Below are positions 16,884 to 25,611 of a DNA stretch of 64,000 nucleotides, piece after piece. Below the pieces are notes generated by a model. The model saw only the letters and a program-made list of their open reading frames with translations. It was not told the origin of the DNA and did no database searches. A program made the translations under genes and the position numbers. Position 1 is the first letter of the stretch. Each line of letters begins with the position of its first letter. Source of the stretch: Devosia sp. A16 (GTDB lineage Bacteria; Pseudomonadota; Alphaproteobacteria; Rhizobiales; Devosiaceae); contig NZ_CP012945.1 in NCBI RefSeq assembly GCF_001402915.1, forward strand, positions 3,697,501-3,761,500, given 5' to 3'.

Positions 16884-18431
16884 TCAGAGGCCGCGGGCCG
16901 CCTTCCAGGCGTCCATGTCCGCCTGGATCGAGGCGCGGGCGTCCTCATAGCCGACGTCTTTCAGCTTCTGGCGCATCTCGGCGACCGCCGCCGCCGGGTC
17001 GTCGAACTTGCCGTATTGCAGTTGCGGGATGTACTCGGACAGCACGCCCGCCATCGCCGCCAGCGTCGGATCGATGTTCTGCTTGTTGATGATCAGCGTG
17101 GAATAGGGGTAGTCCTTCGCCGTCGCATCGAGCTTGGCGATGATCTCCGCCCGGTTCGGCGCCTGTGTGGTGCGCGGCAGTTCGAACTCGTCCATGCGGC
17201 CCCACCAGTAGTCGGTGCCCAGGCTGTCGGTCGAGGAGTCGTAGCCCTCCGGATAGCCCAGCTTGCCGTCGGCGGTGATCACGTAGTCGACATCCTTGAT
17301 GCCGAAGTTGAACAGGTCGTAGATTTCCTTGTCGTTGCGGATCAGGTCATAGACCTGCAAGGCCTTCTCCGGGTGCTTCGAGTAGGCGCTCACCGCCATG
17401 GCGCCGTGAGTGAAGATGTCCTTGAAGAAGTTGCCGTTTTCCTGGCCCCAGTAGAAGAACTTGGGATCGGAGCCCGGCTGCTTGGTGCTGAGGTTGTTGA
17501 CGATGTCGTTGACGAAGGTCTGCGTGTGGTGCTGGTCGGTGCCGGACAGGCCCGCATACAGCTCCTCGCGCGTGTCGCCGTCATAGTTCAGCGCATCCTC
17601 GCGCCACACCCCGATATCGTTCCACTGCTTGGCGAGCTTGGCCGCTTCGATCAGCGCATCGCCCTCCATATACCAGGAGGTGACCGTGTAGGGATTGGCG
17701 GCGGTGGTGTGGAACGGTGTGTAGTTGCCGGCGCTGATCCCCTGGATGGTCTGGAAGTCGGTGTGGCCCTGGATGTATCCGGTGAGCGCCGCTTCGTTGG
17801 CGCCTGCCACGTCCCACGGATAGGCGTCGGGCTTGTTGGCCTTCACCCATTCGAAATACTTGGTGAAGTCCTCGAACTTGGTGATCTCGCCGTTTTCGAA
17901 ACCGGCCTCCTTGGCCCAGTCGCCGCGGTAGAAGAAGCCGTGGTTGGTGTACTGGGTGTAGTTGTCCTCGGGCATGAAATAGATCTTGCCGTCGGCCAGC
18001 TTGGTGAGGTCCCAGTGCCCGTCGGCCTCGACCTGCGCCCAGGTCTTGGGGGCGTTGGCCTGCAGCATTTCCGGCGAGAGCGGCAGGAAGGCGCCCTTTT
18101 CGGCGTTCTCCCAGGCATAGAGCCAGTCGGTGGCGGTGGCGACGAGGTCGACATTGTCATCGCCCGACAGCAGTTGCACGTTGTACTGCGTCTGCCAGTC
18201 GGCCCACTCGATGTAGAACAGGTCGAGCTTGGCATTGGCCTTTTGCACCAGCAGCTCGTTGAGCTTTTCGAGCATCGCCTCGAGCCGGCCATTGGTGGGC
18301 TTGTTGCCCATGGTGAGCATGGTGATCTCGGTGGGCGCATCCTGCGCCAGCGCAGCGGCGGTCAGCGCCGGCATGCTGATGCCGATGGCCAGCAGCGCGG
18401 CCCCGACCCGAACGACATTCCTTCTTTTCAT
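16884..18431 (-). CDS. LplA-like extracellular solute-binding protein
   Basis: A 515-aa periplasmic sugar-binding protein with a signal peptide ('VGAALLAIGISMPALTAAAL' then 'AQDAPTE'). The large size and the C-terminal region with 'LFNFGIKDVDYVITADGK' and 'DYWWGRMDEFELP' match the LplA/DUF3502-type binding proteins that serve oligosaccharide importers with LplB and LplC permeases. There is no lipobox cysteine, so it is free in the periplasm. It is encoded just after both permeases. The ligand is probably the glycoside cut by the neighbouring family 2 hydrolase. Confidence 0.9.
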   Translation of the reverse strand: MKRRNVVRVGAALLAIGISMPALTAAALAQDAPTEITMLTMGNKPTNGRLEAMLEKLNELLVQKANAKLDLFYIEWADWQTQYNVQLLSGDDNVDLVATATDWLYAWENAEKGAFLPLSPEMLQANAPKTWAQVEADGHWDLTKLADGKIYFMPEDNYTQYTNHGFFYRGDWAKEAGFENGEITKFEDFTKYFEWVKANKPDAYPWDVAGANEAALTGYIQGHTDFQTIQGISAGNYTPFHTTAANPYTVTSWYMEGDALIEAAKLAKQWNDIGVWREDALNYDGDTREELYAGLSGTDQHHTQTFVNDIVNNLSTKQPGSDPKFFYWGQENGNFFKDIFTHGAMAVSAYSKHPEKALQVYDLIRNDKEIYDLFNFGIKDVDYVITADGKLGYPEGYDSSTDSLGTDYWWGRMDEFELPRTTQAPNRAEIIAKLDATAKDYPYSTLIINKQNIDPTLAAMAGVLSEYIPQLQYGKFDDPAAAVAEMRQKLKDVGYEDARASIQADMDAWKAARGL

Positions 18432-18541
18432 CTCAGTCTCCTCCTCTGATCTGTTTGACTTTGCTGCCGAGATTTCCCTCAACTCGAATGGCTTCGAGGG
18501 TGCGGCCGATCATCGGCGCCGGCCGCGTAGTTGCTGTCGCG

Positions 18542-19498
18542 CTAGCCTTTCACCGCGCCGATGGTGATGCCGCTGACGAAGTATTTCTGCACGAACGGGT
18601 AGAGCAGCAGGATCGGTCCGGTCGCGACGATGGCGCTCGCCATCTTCAGCGTGTTGCTCGGCAGGGCCGTCACGCTGACATTGGAGCCGGCCACCGAGTT
18701 GCGCAGCGCGTTGGCGGTGTTGATGATGTTGTAGAGGTGGTATTGCAGCGGTTTGAACTCGACCGTGCTGCCCAGGTAGAGCGAGCTCAGATACCACTCG
18801 TTCCAGTAGCCCAGCGCCAGGAACAGCCCGATCGTCGCCAGCGCCGGCTTCATCATTGGCAGGCAGAGCTGGGCGAAGATGCGGAAATCCCCGGCGCCGT
18901 CGACCTTGCCGGATTCGATGATCTCGTAGGGCACCGTGCGCATGAAGTTCTTCATCAGGATGATGAGCCATGGGGTCATCAACAGCTGCAGGAACACCGC
19001 GAGGTAGTTGCCCCTGAGCCCCAGGTCGCGCGCCACCCACAGGAAGGTCGGGGCGAGGCCGGCCGAGAACAGCGTGGTGAAATAGATGAAGAACGAAATG
19101 TGGTTGCGGAACGGAAAGTCTTTCCGGTGCAGCGCATAGCCGGTCATCGAGATGATGAAGAGCCCGATCGCCGTGCCGAACACCGTCATCACGATGGTGA
19201 CGACGTAGGAGCCGATGATCTGCCTGGGCGCCTTGAAGATCCACTCATAGGCGGCGAGCGAAAAATCCTTGGGCAGGATGCCGAAGCCGGATTTCATGAT
19301 CGCGGCTTCGCTCGACAGCGAAGCCGACAGCATCAGCACGAACGGCAGCAGGCAGAACAGCGCGAACAGCGTGATGGTGAGATAGGAAATCGAGCGGATC
19401 ACCATGTCGCTGCCATCGAGCTTGATGGCGCGCGGTTTGGCCGGCCCGAGGCCGACGCCTTCCGTCTCGATCGGGCCGGCGAGTTCAGAAGAGGGCAT
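18542..19498 (-). CDS. carbohydrate ABC transporter permease, LplC/YtcP-like
   Basis: A 318-aa inner-membrane permease with six predicted segments after a cytoplasmic leader of about 30 residues. The EAA loop that docks the ATPase reads 'EIIESGKVDGAGDFRIFAQL', and the C-terminus 'YFVSGITIGAVKG' is typical of the MalG side of LplBC pairs. Its first 14 bases overlap the end of the partner permease gene, implying coupled translation. No ATPase gene is present in the operon; a shared MsmK/UgpC-type subunit from elsewhere must energise it. Confidence 0.92.
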   Translation of the reverse strand: MPSSELAGPIETEGVGLGPAKPRAIKLDGSDMVIRSISYLTITLFALFCLLPFVLMLSASLSSEAAIMKSGFGILPKDFSLAAYEWIFKAPRQIIGSYVVTIVMTVFGTAIGLFIISMTGYALHRKDFPFRNHISFFIYFTTLFSAGLAPTFLWVARDLGLRGNYLAVFLQLLMTPWLIILMKNFMRTVPYEIIESGKVDGAGDFRIFAQLCLPMMKPALATIGLFLALGYWNEWYLSSLYLGSTVEFKPLQYHLYNIINTANALRNSVAGSNVSVTALPSNTLKMASAIVATGPILLLYPFVQKYFVSGITIGAVKG

Positions 19499-20426
19499 AG
19501 TCTTTGTTGATCCTGCGCACGATCCAGTTCGCCGTCATCACCAGGGCGAAGCCGAACAGGGACTGGTAGAGGCCGACGGCGGTGGAGGTGGTGAAGTTGT
19601 TCTGCGCCAGCACCATCCGGTAGACCGAGGTCTCGATGATGTCGGTGGTCTGGAACAGCGCGGCATTGTTGCCCACGAGGTTCCAGAACAGCCCGAAATT
19701 GCCGTGCATGATGCCGCCCAGCGAGAACAGCACCAGGATGATGAAGGTCGGCTTTAGGCTCGGCAGCGTCACATAGCGGATGCGCTGCCAGGCGCTTGCG
19801 CCGTCGACCGTCGCCGCCTCGTAGAGGCTGCGGTCGATGCCCATGATCGCGGCGAAGTAGACGATCGAGCCATAGCCGGTGGATTGCCACAGATGCACCA
19901 GGATGATGATCAGCGGCCAGGCGCCGGCGGTGGAGTAAATTTTTATCGGGTCGCCGCCGGTTTGCCTGATCAGCGCGTTGAGCGCGCCGGTGTCGTAGTT
20001 CAGCAGGTTGAAGGCGATGACGCCGACCAGCACCGACGAGATGAAGAACGGCAGGAACATCGCCGCCTGGCTGACCTTCTTGAACCAGGCCAGCCGCACC
20101 TCGTTGAGCATCACCGCAATCGCGATCTGCAGGAGGTTGCCGAGCACGATGAACGCCAGGTTGTAGAGGATGGTGTTCCGCGTCAGCATCCACAGCTGCC
20201 CGGACTTGATCAGGAATTCGAAATTCTTGAAGCCGACGAACGGGCTGCCGAAAATTCCGTCGCGATAGTTGAAATTGGTGAAGGCGATCCAGGCGCCCGG
20301 CAGCGGCATGTAGTTGAAGACGACAAAGAAGATGATCGCCGGCACGCACATCAGCAGCAGCACTTTGCTGTCCGCCAGCTGGCGCCAAATGGACTTGCGT
20401 CCTCGGGCCGTATCCGGTCCTGACAT
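19485..20426 (-). CDS. carbohydrate ABC transporter permease, LplB-like
   Basis: A 313-aa MalF-side permease. It opens with a basic leader and 'LLLMCVPAIIFFVVFNYMPL', then 'GSPFVGFKNFEFL' in the first periplasmic loop, both usual for LplB. The EAA loop is 'SLYEAATVDGASAWQRIRYV'. Start at ATG 20426 is backed by a good ribosome site (GGAGGAAG, 5-12 bases upstream). It is the first structural gene of the operon and lies about 200 bp after the LacI-type regulator gene on the same strand. Confidence 0.92.
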   Translation of the reverse strand: MSGPDTARGRKSIWRQLADSKVLLLMCVPAIIFFVVFNYMPLPGAWIAFTNFNYRDGIFGSPFVGFKNFEFLIKSGQLWMLTRNTILYNLAFIVLGNLLQIAIAVMLNEVRLAWFKKVSQAAMFLPFFISSVLVGVIAFNLLNYDTGALNALIRQTGGDPIKIYSTAGAWPLIIILVHLWQSTGYGSIVYFAAIMGIDRSLYEAATVDGASAWQRIRYVTLPSLKPTFIILVLFSLGGIMHGNFGLFWNLVGNNAALFQTTDIIETSVYRMVLAQNNFTTSTAVGLYQSLFGFALVMTANWIVRRINKDYALF

Positions 20427-20621
20427 CTTCCTCCTCTCTGCCGTCGGCCGCGGCGTCCCTCCAGACGCTGCCACCCGGACCGACGGATCGGTTCCAAGCT
20501 GGCCTGCAGCCGACTGCGCCCCAGGCTTTTTCGCCCATGGTCGGCTCAGTCAAGTCGAGCGGGTCTCCCTCCCGCCGGCCTTAGTGTTAGCCGTGGGACG
20601 CGTCGCGCGCAAGATTTTCAG

Positions 20622-20631
20622 TAAATATTTA
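20622..20631. promoter_or_regulatory. AT-rich palindrome upstream of the LplB gene, possible operator
   Basis: TAAATATTTA is a perfect 10-base palindrome in an otherwise GC-rich region, at the stop codon of the LacI-type regulator gene and about 200 bases upstream of the importer operon it may control. LacI-family sites are usually longer and CG-centred, so this could equally be promoter AT-richness. Confidence 0.25.
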
Positions 20632-21654
20632 GCTCGCTGTCTGAGCGGCCGGAACTCTGGTGCTGCCACGCCAGCGGATGGAGGTCGCCAGCGTCACCCG
20701 CTTGGGCAGATCGCGTCCGCCCATGCGCTCGAGCAACAGCTCGACGGCGCCTTCGCCGATCTCCTCGGCGGGCAGATGCACCGTGGTGAGCGGTGGGTTG
20801 AGGAATTGCGCCACCGAGATGTCGTTGAAGCTCGCCACCGCGATGTCGTCAGGGATGCTCAGGCCCATTTCGTGAATGGCGCGGTAGGCGCCGACCGCCA
20901 TGTTGTCGTTGGCGGTGATCAGCGCATCAGGCCGATCGCGCTGCGAAAGGATCTGGCGGGTCAGCATGTAGCCGCTCTCTTCGGTCTTGCCGCCGGTGAG
21001 GCAGATGCGTTCGTCGAACACGCCGGCTTGCTTCGCCCATTCGATATAGGCACGGCAGCGCCGCTCGACCTGGGCGGGGGCCACGCCGTCATAGACGTCG
21101 ACCCAGCCGGCGAAGGCGATCCGCCGATAGCCCGCCTGCGACAGTTGCTGCAGGAGCTTCCGCGTCGCCAGCATCAGGTCGGACTCGACACAGTCGAGCT
21201 CGTCGGTGGGCGGGCTGAAATCGGCGAACACCAGGTTGCGGTTGTGCCGCTTGAGCCAGGCGATCTCGTTCTCGTCGTGTCGGCCGATGGCGATGATCCC
21301 CGAAGCGGCACGCAGCAGCGAGGCCTCGGGCAGGCTGTCGGTATGATAGACCTTGATGGTCTCGATCTTCAGCGCCTGGCAGCGGCTCTCGATCCCCAGC
21401 CGGAGCCCGACGTAGTAGGGATCGACGAATTCCTGGTCGGGTCGCAGGTAATGCACCAGCGCCACCTTGCCCAGCCCCTGCTGATAGGCCCGGTTTCGCG
21501 CCCTGGGCGTCTCGTATTTCAGCGCCTCGGCGGTTTCGATGATGGCCTGCCGGGTCTTCGCCGTTACAGACAGGGTCTGGTCGAAATTGAGCACCCGCGA
21601 CACCGTCGCCGACGACACCCCTACAGCTTTGGCGATTTCCTTGATCGTGACCAC
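20629..21654 (-). CDS. LacI family transcriptional regulator
   Basis: A 341-aa regulator. The N-terminal helix-turn-helix and hinge are clear ('TIKEIAKAVGVSSATVSRVL'), followed by a periplasmic-binding-protein-like sensor domain ending in 'PLTTVHLPAEEIGEGAVELL'. The GTG at 21654 is preceded by a strong ribosome site (GGGGGAAGG, 4 bases away). It is co-directional with and just upstream of the LplBCA-glycosidase operon, so it most likely represses that operon until the imported sugar binds. A tail with 'ATSIRWRGSTR' is normal for the group. Confidence 0.92.
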   Translation of the reverse strand: MVTIKEIAKAVGVSSATVSRVLNFDQTLSVTAKTRQAIIETAEALKYETPRARNRAYQQGLGKVALVHYLRPDQEFVDPYYVGLRLGIESRCQALKIETIKVYHTDSLPEASLLRAASGIIAIGRHDENEIAWLKRHNRNLVFADFSPPTDELDCVESDLMLATRKLLQQLSQAGYRRIAFAGWVDVYDGVAPAQVERRCRAYIEWAKQAGVFDERICLTGGKTEESGYMLTRQILSQRDRPDALITANDNMAVGAYRAIHEMGLSIPDDIAVASFNDISVAQFLNPPLTTVHLPAEEIGEGAVELLLERMGGRDLPKRVTLATSIRWRGSTRVPAAQTAS

Positions 21655-21748
21655 GACGCCTTCCCCCGCAACCGGGGAACCTGCTTAGGCAAAAAGCGCT
21701 GCCCTAGGCAAGCGCCAAGCTCGGGCGGGCGGCTGGGCTCGCCTGCCG

Positions 21749-22909
21749 TCAAAGCGGCAAGCCCTGTTCCACAATCCCCCGGAAATAGCCGATGCCGAAC
21801 GGGATGGCCGCATCGTTGAAGTCGAAGCGCGCCTCGTGCAGGCCGGCGCTGTCGCCGTTGCCGATCTGCATGATGTTGCCGGGCCGCGCCTCGAGCATGA
21901 AGGCGAAATCCTCAGAGCCCATCAGCGGTTTCAGCGCGTCGTTGACGTTGCCCTCGCCGACCAGCGCGCGCGCCACGCGCACGGCGAAGGCGGTTGCTTG
22001 CACATGGTTCACCACCGGCGGGAACATGCGCCGGTAGCTGACGGTGGCTGTCGCGCCATAGGCTTGGGCCACACTCTGTGCGATGGCGCTGACTCGGGCC
22101 TCGATCAGGTCCCGAACCTCGGGGTCGAAGGTTCGGGCAGTGCCGCCCATCTCGGCCACGTCGGGGATGACGTTGCCGGCCTTGCCGCCATTCAGCCAGC
22201 CGACGGTGACGACAGCGCTCTGCTGTGGATTCACGTTGCGCGACACGATGGTCTGCAGCGCCAGGATGATGTTGGCGCCGACCACCAGCGGGTCGACGCT
22301 GAGGTGCGGGTCGGCGCCGTGCGCCCCCTTGCCCTCGATCCTGATCCTGAAGCCATCGGCCGATGCCCCCAGCGGGCCCGCTGCGGTGGCGAACCGACCG
22401 ATCGGCAGGCCCGGCTCGGTATGCATGGCATAAATCTCCGAGATGCCGAACCGACCCATCAGGTCGTCGTCGACCATCGCCTTGCCGCCGCCGCCGCCCT
22501 CTTCGGCCGGCTGGAACACCACAACGGCGGTACCATCGAAGGCGCGTGTCCGCGCCAGTTCGCGCGCCGCGCCGAGCAGCATTGCGGTATGGCCGTCATG
22601 ACCGCAGGCATGCATCACGCCCTGGTTGGTCGAGATCCACGGTGCCGTGCTTTCTTCCTCGATCGGCAGGGCGTCCATGTCGGCCCTGAGGCCGATGGCC
22701 CGGCCGCTGGTCTGTCGCTGGCCGTGAATGACGCCGACGACCCCGGTTCGTCCTATCCCGGTTACCACCTGGTCGCAGCCGAATTCCGTGAGCCGCGATG
22801 CGACCAGCCCCGCCGTTCGACGGACCTCGAACTGCAGCTCGGGGTGCGCGTGCAGGTCGCGACGCCACTCGACCACATCGGCATAATCGGAACCCTCGGC
22901 CTCCGGCAT
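21749..22909 (-). CDS. M20 family amidohydrolase (hippurate hydrolase-like)
   Basis: A 386-aa zinc or manganese dependent amidohydrolase. It shows 'WRRDLHAHPEL', the metal ligands in 'RADMDALP' and 'HACGHDGHTAML', the catalytic 'QPAEEGGGGG', then 'MHTEPGLP' and the last ligand in 'MGSEDFAFML'. Such enzymes remove an acyl group from N-acyl amino acids or related amides. ATG at 22909 was chosen because the family begins about 10 residues before the DLHAHPE motif. No signal peptide. It lies about 95 bp upstream of the LacI-type gene on the same strand. Whether it belongs to that operon is unclear. Confidence 0.88.
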   Translation of the reverse strand: MPEAEGSDYADVVEWRRDLHAHPELQFEVRRTAGLVASRLTEFGCDQVVTGIGRTGVVGVIHGQRQTSGRAIGLRADMDALPIEEESTAPWISTNQGVMHACGHDGHTAMLLGAARELARTRAFDGTAVVVFQPAEEGGGGGKAMVDDDLMGRFGISEIYAMHTEPGLPIGRFATAAGPLGASADGFRIRIEGKGAHGADPHLSVDPLVVGANIILALQTIVSRNVNPQQSAVVTVGWLNGGKAGNVIPDVAEMGGTARTFDPEVRDLIEARVSAIAQSVAQAYGATATVSYRRMFPPVVNHVQATAFAVRVARALVGEGNVNDALKPLMGSEDFAFMLEARPGNIMQIGNGDSAGLHEARFDFNDAAIPFGIGYFRGIVEQGLPL

Positions 22910-23076
22910 CTCGCTCGCCCCCCTTGGAGCGAGCGATGATATGGGATTTCGGCACCCCGACAACCGTGGGCGGCTCGGCTCGCGGAGAAAGTCGCATCGC
23001 CAATGTCCTTTTCGCCAAACTCGTTCGTCGCTTCATGCATAGGCCGCATCGGCCACCACACGGAAGGAAGACGAAA

Positions 23077-23691
23077 ATGAGAGAACTGATCCTCAAGATG
23101 TCGATGTCGCTCGACGGCTTTGTGAGCGACCTCTCGGGCACCAACACCTGGATGTACGGGTCCGACCCGGAGGCGGTTGCCTTCGCGGTGGAGACCACCT
23201 GGAACGCGGGCCTCCACATCATGGGCAGCCACAGCTTTGAGATCATGGCGTCGTTCTATCCGACGGTCGACATGCCATTCGCGCCACCGATGAACCAGAT
23301 CCCGAAAGCGGTGTTCTCCAGCCGGGGCAGGGCGGTCCTCCCGGCGGCGACGGGCAAGGGGAGGGCCGGCGCCGAAAGCTGGGCCGAAGCCTATGTTGCA
23401 GGCGGCACGCTGGCCGGCGAGGTCGCGAGGCTGAAGGCCGAGGACGGCAAGCCGATCCTCGCCCATGGCGGTGTCGCCTTCGCCCGCAGCCTGATCGCCG
23501 AGGGCCTGGTCGACGAGTATATCCTCGCCGTGCACCCGATTGCTCTGGGCGAGGGCCTGTCACTGTTCTCCGCGCTCGCTGCCCCGGCGCCGCTGCGGCT
23601 GGTCGGTTCCAGGGCATTCCCCGGCGGCATGGTGGCGCAGGTCTACCGGCCGGCCCAGCCCGGCCGTGCCGTACCGACTGCCGCCGGCTGA
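23077..23691 (+). CDS. dihydrofolate reductase family protein (RibD C-terminal-like)
   Basis: A 204-aa protein of the DHFR/RibD-C fold, which binds NADPH and reduces small heterocycles. It begins with the usual 'LKMSMSLDGFVSD', has 'TTWNAGLHIMGSHSFE', the dinucleotide stretch 'ILAHGGVAFARSLIAEGLVD' and 'YILAVHPIALGEG'. ATG at 23077 follows a purine-rich site (GGAAGGAAG). Proteins of this type next to no biosynthetic genes are usually of unknown substrate; true folate metabolism is unlikely. It is divergent from the amidohydrolase gene, 167 bp away. Confidence 0.85.
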   Translation: MRELILKMSMSLDGFVSDLSGTNTWMYGSDPEAVAFAVETTWNAGLHIMGSHSFEIMASFYPTVDMPFAPPMNQIPKAVFSSRGRAVLPAATGKGRAGAESWAEAYVAGGTLAGEVARLKAEDGKPILAHGGVAFARSLIAEGLVDEYILAVHPIALGEGLSLFSALAAPAPLRLVGSRAFPGGMVAQVYRPAQPGRAVPTAAG

Positions 23692-23703
23692 GCGGGCGCC
23701 GGT

Positions 23704-23829
23704 TCAGCCATGCGCCTCTTCCCGGCATATCGTCTCGAAGCGCGCCGCGGCTGCCGACAGGCGGCGCTCGCGGTGCCGGAGGATCGTGAACTGGCGAGGC
23801 GGCAGCTCGATCAGCAGGACCTGCAGCTC
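23704..23829 (-). pseudogene. LysR regulator remnant (C-terminal end only)
   Basis: The minus-strand frame ending at 23704 reads 'ELQVLLIELPPRQFTILRHR' and then 'ERRLSAAAARFETICREEAHG', which looks like the last 40 residues of a LysR-type regulator. Upstream of 23829 the frame turns into a low-complexity Arg/Pro/Ala run unlike any LysR domain, because it is antisense to another coding remnant. The helix-turn-helix and most of the effector domain are gone. Confidence 0.6.
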
Positions 23830-23984
23830 CGTCGCTGCTGACCCTCGTCTCGATGGCGGCGCTCGGACTGTCGGTCGATCTGCGCGGCGTCCTGTCGTCG
23901 GGCGTCCTGGCCGCCGGCATTCTGTCGATCGCGGCGCTGGTGCTGCTGGCCGTCGGCACCGCCTTGCTCCGCGGCGGAGGCCGA
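23829..23984 (+). pseudogene. YeiH-family transporter remnant (C-terminal end only)
   Basis: From 23829 the plus strand reads 'PSLLTLVSMAALGLSVDLRG' followed by 'VLSSGVLAAGILSIAALVLL', matching the last two membrane segments of the YeiH putative sulfate exporter family. No start lies upstream in frame with the rest of such a protein, and the frame runs on past the natural end into antisense of the next gene, so both ends are lost. LysR genes are commonly divergent from yeiH, so these two remnants are what a deletion of the middle of such a pair would leave. Confidence 0.55.
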
Positions 23985-24809
23985 TCAGCGGGCCGGCGCT
24001 TCGATCGGGCGGGCCGGGGGCTGGTGGCGAGGCATGCGGCCCATCAGGGCCTTGAGCTCGACCAGCTCCGCGCTCTGTCGGCTGTCGTCGGCAAGGGTGC
24101 GCACCCACAGGCTGTCCGGTTGATGCTGGTGTAGCGGCACCAGCCAGCGGCGGCGCCGGCGGATGGCGATGCGGCTGATGCCGCTGCGTTCCGCTTCGAT
24201 GGCCAGCATCAGGTCATCCATGTCGCCATGCGGCCAGCGACGCGGGTCGATGTTCAGCAATTCCGACGGAAACGCCACTGTCCCGCAGCCGAGTTCGTCG
24301 ATCACGCGATCCAGCCGCAGCCGGCGGGCGAAGTGGCGGCTCTTGCGGTCCCGGGCGTAGCTTTCACCGGGGCCGGGATAGTCGGTGCCATGCACGCCGA
24401 CAAAGGCCTGTCCGCCATAGCGCAGGATGGCTGCGGTCATTCGCGCCACGTAGTCGGGGGGATAGAGGATGTCGTCATCGAAGCAGAAATAGAGGCAGGG
24501 GCCGGCCTGTTGCAGCAGCCCGTAGAACTTGCCCGAGGCCCGGAACGCGCTGGCGGCTGGAGCCAGCACCGGCACGACGCGGGAGTGATGCGCCACCGCG
24601 GGGATGGCATCGTAGCCATGCAGGAACAGATAAAGCCGCTCCACCTGCGGCACGATGCTGTCCAGCACCTGTCCGAGGTCGCCGGCGCGGGTGGGAATGC
24701 TGGCCATGCCGCCGATGCGGGGCAGGGTGCCGAGGCGCAGTTGCTGACGCCGTCCGGAGCGGATGGATGCGGCGAGGCGCATCGTTATTGCGGCAAGTGT
24801 GGGGTTCAT
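23985..24809 (-). CDS. glycosyltransferase-like protein
   Basis: A 274-aa soluble protein. The first strand region 'GGMASIPTRAGDLGQVLDSI' and the acidic 'FCFDDDILYPPDYVARM' are like a GT-A fold nucleotide-sugar transferase with a DxD-type metal motif; later 'GCGTVAFPSELLNIDP' and 'GDMDDLMLAIEAERSGI' resemble the acceptor region of such enzymes. The tail is basic. It is divergent, 68 bp away, from a PIG-L deacetylase gene, a pairing that suggests both modify the same glycan. No signal peptide. Family assignment is moderate. Confidence 0.6.
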   Translation of the reverse strand: MNPTLAAITMRLAASIRSGRRQQLRLGTLPRIGGMASIPTRAGDLGQVLDSIVPQVERLYLFLHGYDAIPAVAHHSRVVPVLAPAASAFRASGKFYGLLQQAGPCLYFCFDDDILYPPDYVARMTAAILRYGGQAFVGVHGTDYPGPGESYARDRKSRHFARRLRLDRVIDELGCGTVAFPSELLNIDPRRWPHGDMDDLMLAIEAERSGISRIAIRRRRRWLVPLHQHQPDSLWVRTLADDSRQSAELVELKALMGRMPRHQPPARPIEAPAR

Positions 24810-24877
24810 GTACCGGCAGGAGTTGAGTGCTGTTGGTGTCAGCCCGACACCCGAAATCGTCTCCTAAGGGCCTGGAT

Positions 24878-25609
24878 ATGTTACCGGTTAGCGGGGCTGA
24901 CAACAATATATACCTTTCCCCGCATTACGACGACATTGCGTTCTCCCTGGGCGCCAGGGTCGCCGCGCTGCCGGGCGGCCGGCTGGTGAACCTGTTCACC
25001 CGCAGCGGCTATGTCGCCGGCACCTCCACCGAGCACTGGCCCGATGCAGAGACCATCGCCCGGGTGATGGTGCTGCGCCGCAAGGAAGACACGGCGTTTT
25101 CCGAGCGCTACCGAATGGAGCGCCTCGATCTCGGTCTCGATGAGCCGCCGGTGCGGCGGCGCTCGCCGTGGGATCTCGGTGGGCTCGCCGACGATATCGC
25201 GCAGGCCCGCGCCCCGCTGACCGAATTGCTCGCAGCGCTGCCCTCGGGCGTGCGGATCTTCTGCCCCGCCGGAATCGGCGGGCATGTAAACCACCTGGCC
25301 GTGCGGGCTCTGGTCATCGAACTGCTCTCCGAACTGGCCGGGCGTGCCGAGGTGCTGTTCTACGAGGATCTGCCCTACGCCGCATCGAGCCGGGCGCGGC
25401 GGCGCGGCATCCGCGATCTGCGTGCCGCGCTGCAGGGGTGGCAGTTGCGTCGGCAGACCTGGGCGTCGGGCGCCGCCAAGCTCGAGGCGGTGAACTGCTA
25501 CCCTTCGCAACTGGCGGGTCCGCCCGCATCGCTGCGCCGCTTTTCGCCCCGCACGCTCTGGCCGATCGGTTGGCACGAGGCGGTCTGGCGGCTTGTCACG
25601 ACGTCGTGA
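24878..25609 (+). CDS. PIG-L/LmbE family deacetylase
   Basis: A 243-aa protein of the PIG-L family, zinc-dependent N-deacetylases of N-acetylglucosamine-type sugars. The first metal motif is 'LSPHYDDIAFSLG' (PHYDD in place of the usual PHPDD) and the distal ligand is in 'GIGGHVNHLAVR'. ATG at 24878 was chosen over GTG at 24827 because it sits just before the core and has 'AAGGG' upstream. It is divergent from the glycosyltransferase-like gene. A role in surface or secreted glycan modification is inferred from that partner. Confidence 0.78.
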   Translation: MLPVSGADNNIYLSPHYDDIAFSLGARVAALPGGRLVNLFTRSGYVAGTSTEHWPDAETIARVMVLRRKEDTAFSERYRMERLDLGLDEPPVRRRSPWDLGGLADDIAQARAPLTELLAALPSGVRIFCPAGIGGHVNHLAVRALVIELLSELAGRAEVLFYEDLPYAASSRARRRGIRDLRAALQGWQLRRQTWASGAAKLEAVNCYPSQLAGPPASLRRFSPRTLWPIGWHEAVWRLVTTS

Positions 25610-25611
25610 TC

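Noticed and set aside
16593-18449. Plus-strand 618-codon frame opposite the solute-binding protein
   Set aside because: Val/Gly/Arg-rich shadow without motifs.
23853-24134. A short membrane protein starting at the ATG at 23853
   Set aside because: The first 40 residues match the end of YeiH proteins and the rest is antisense to the glycosyltransferase gene, so it is better read as a remnant.
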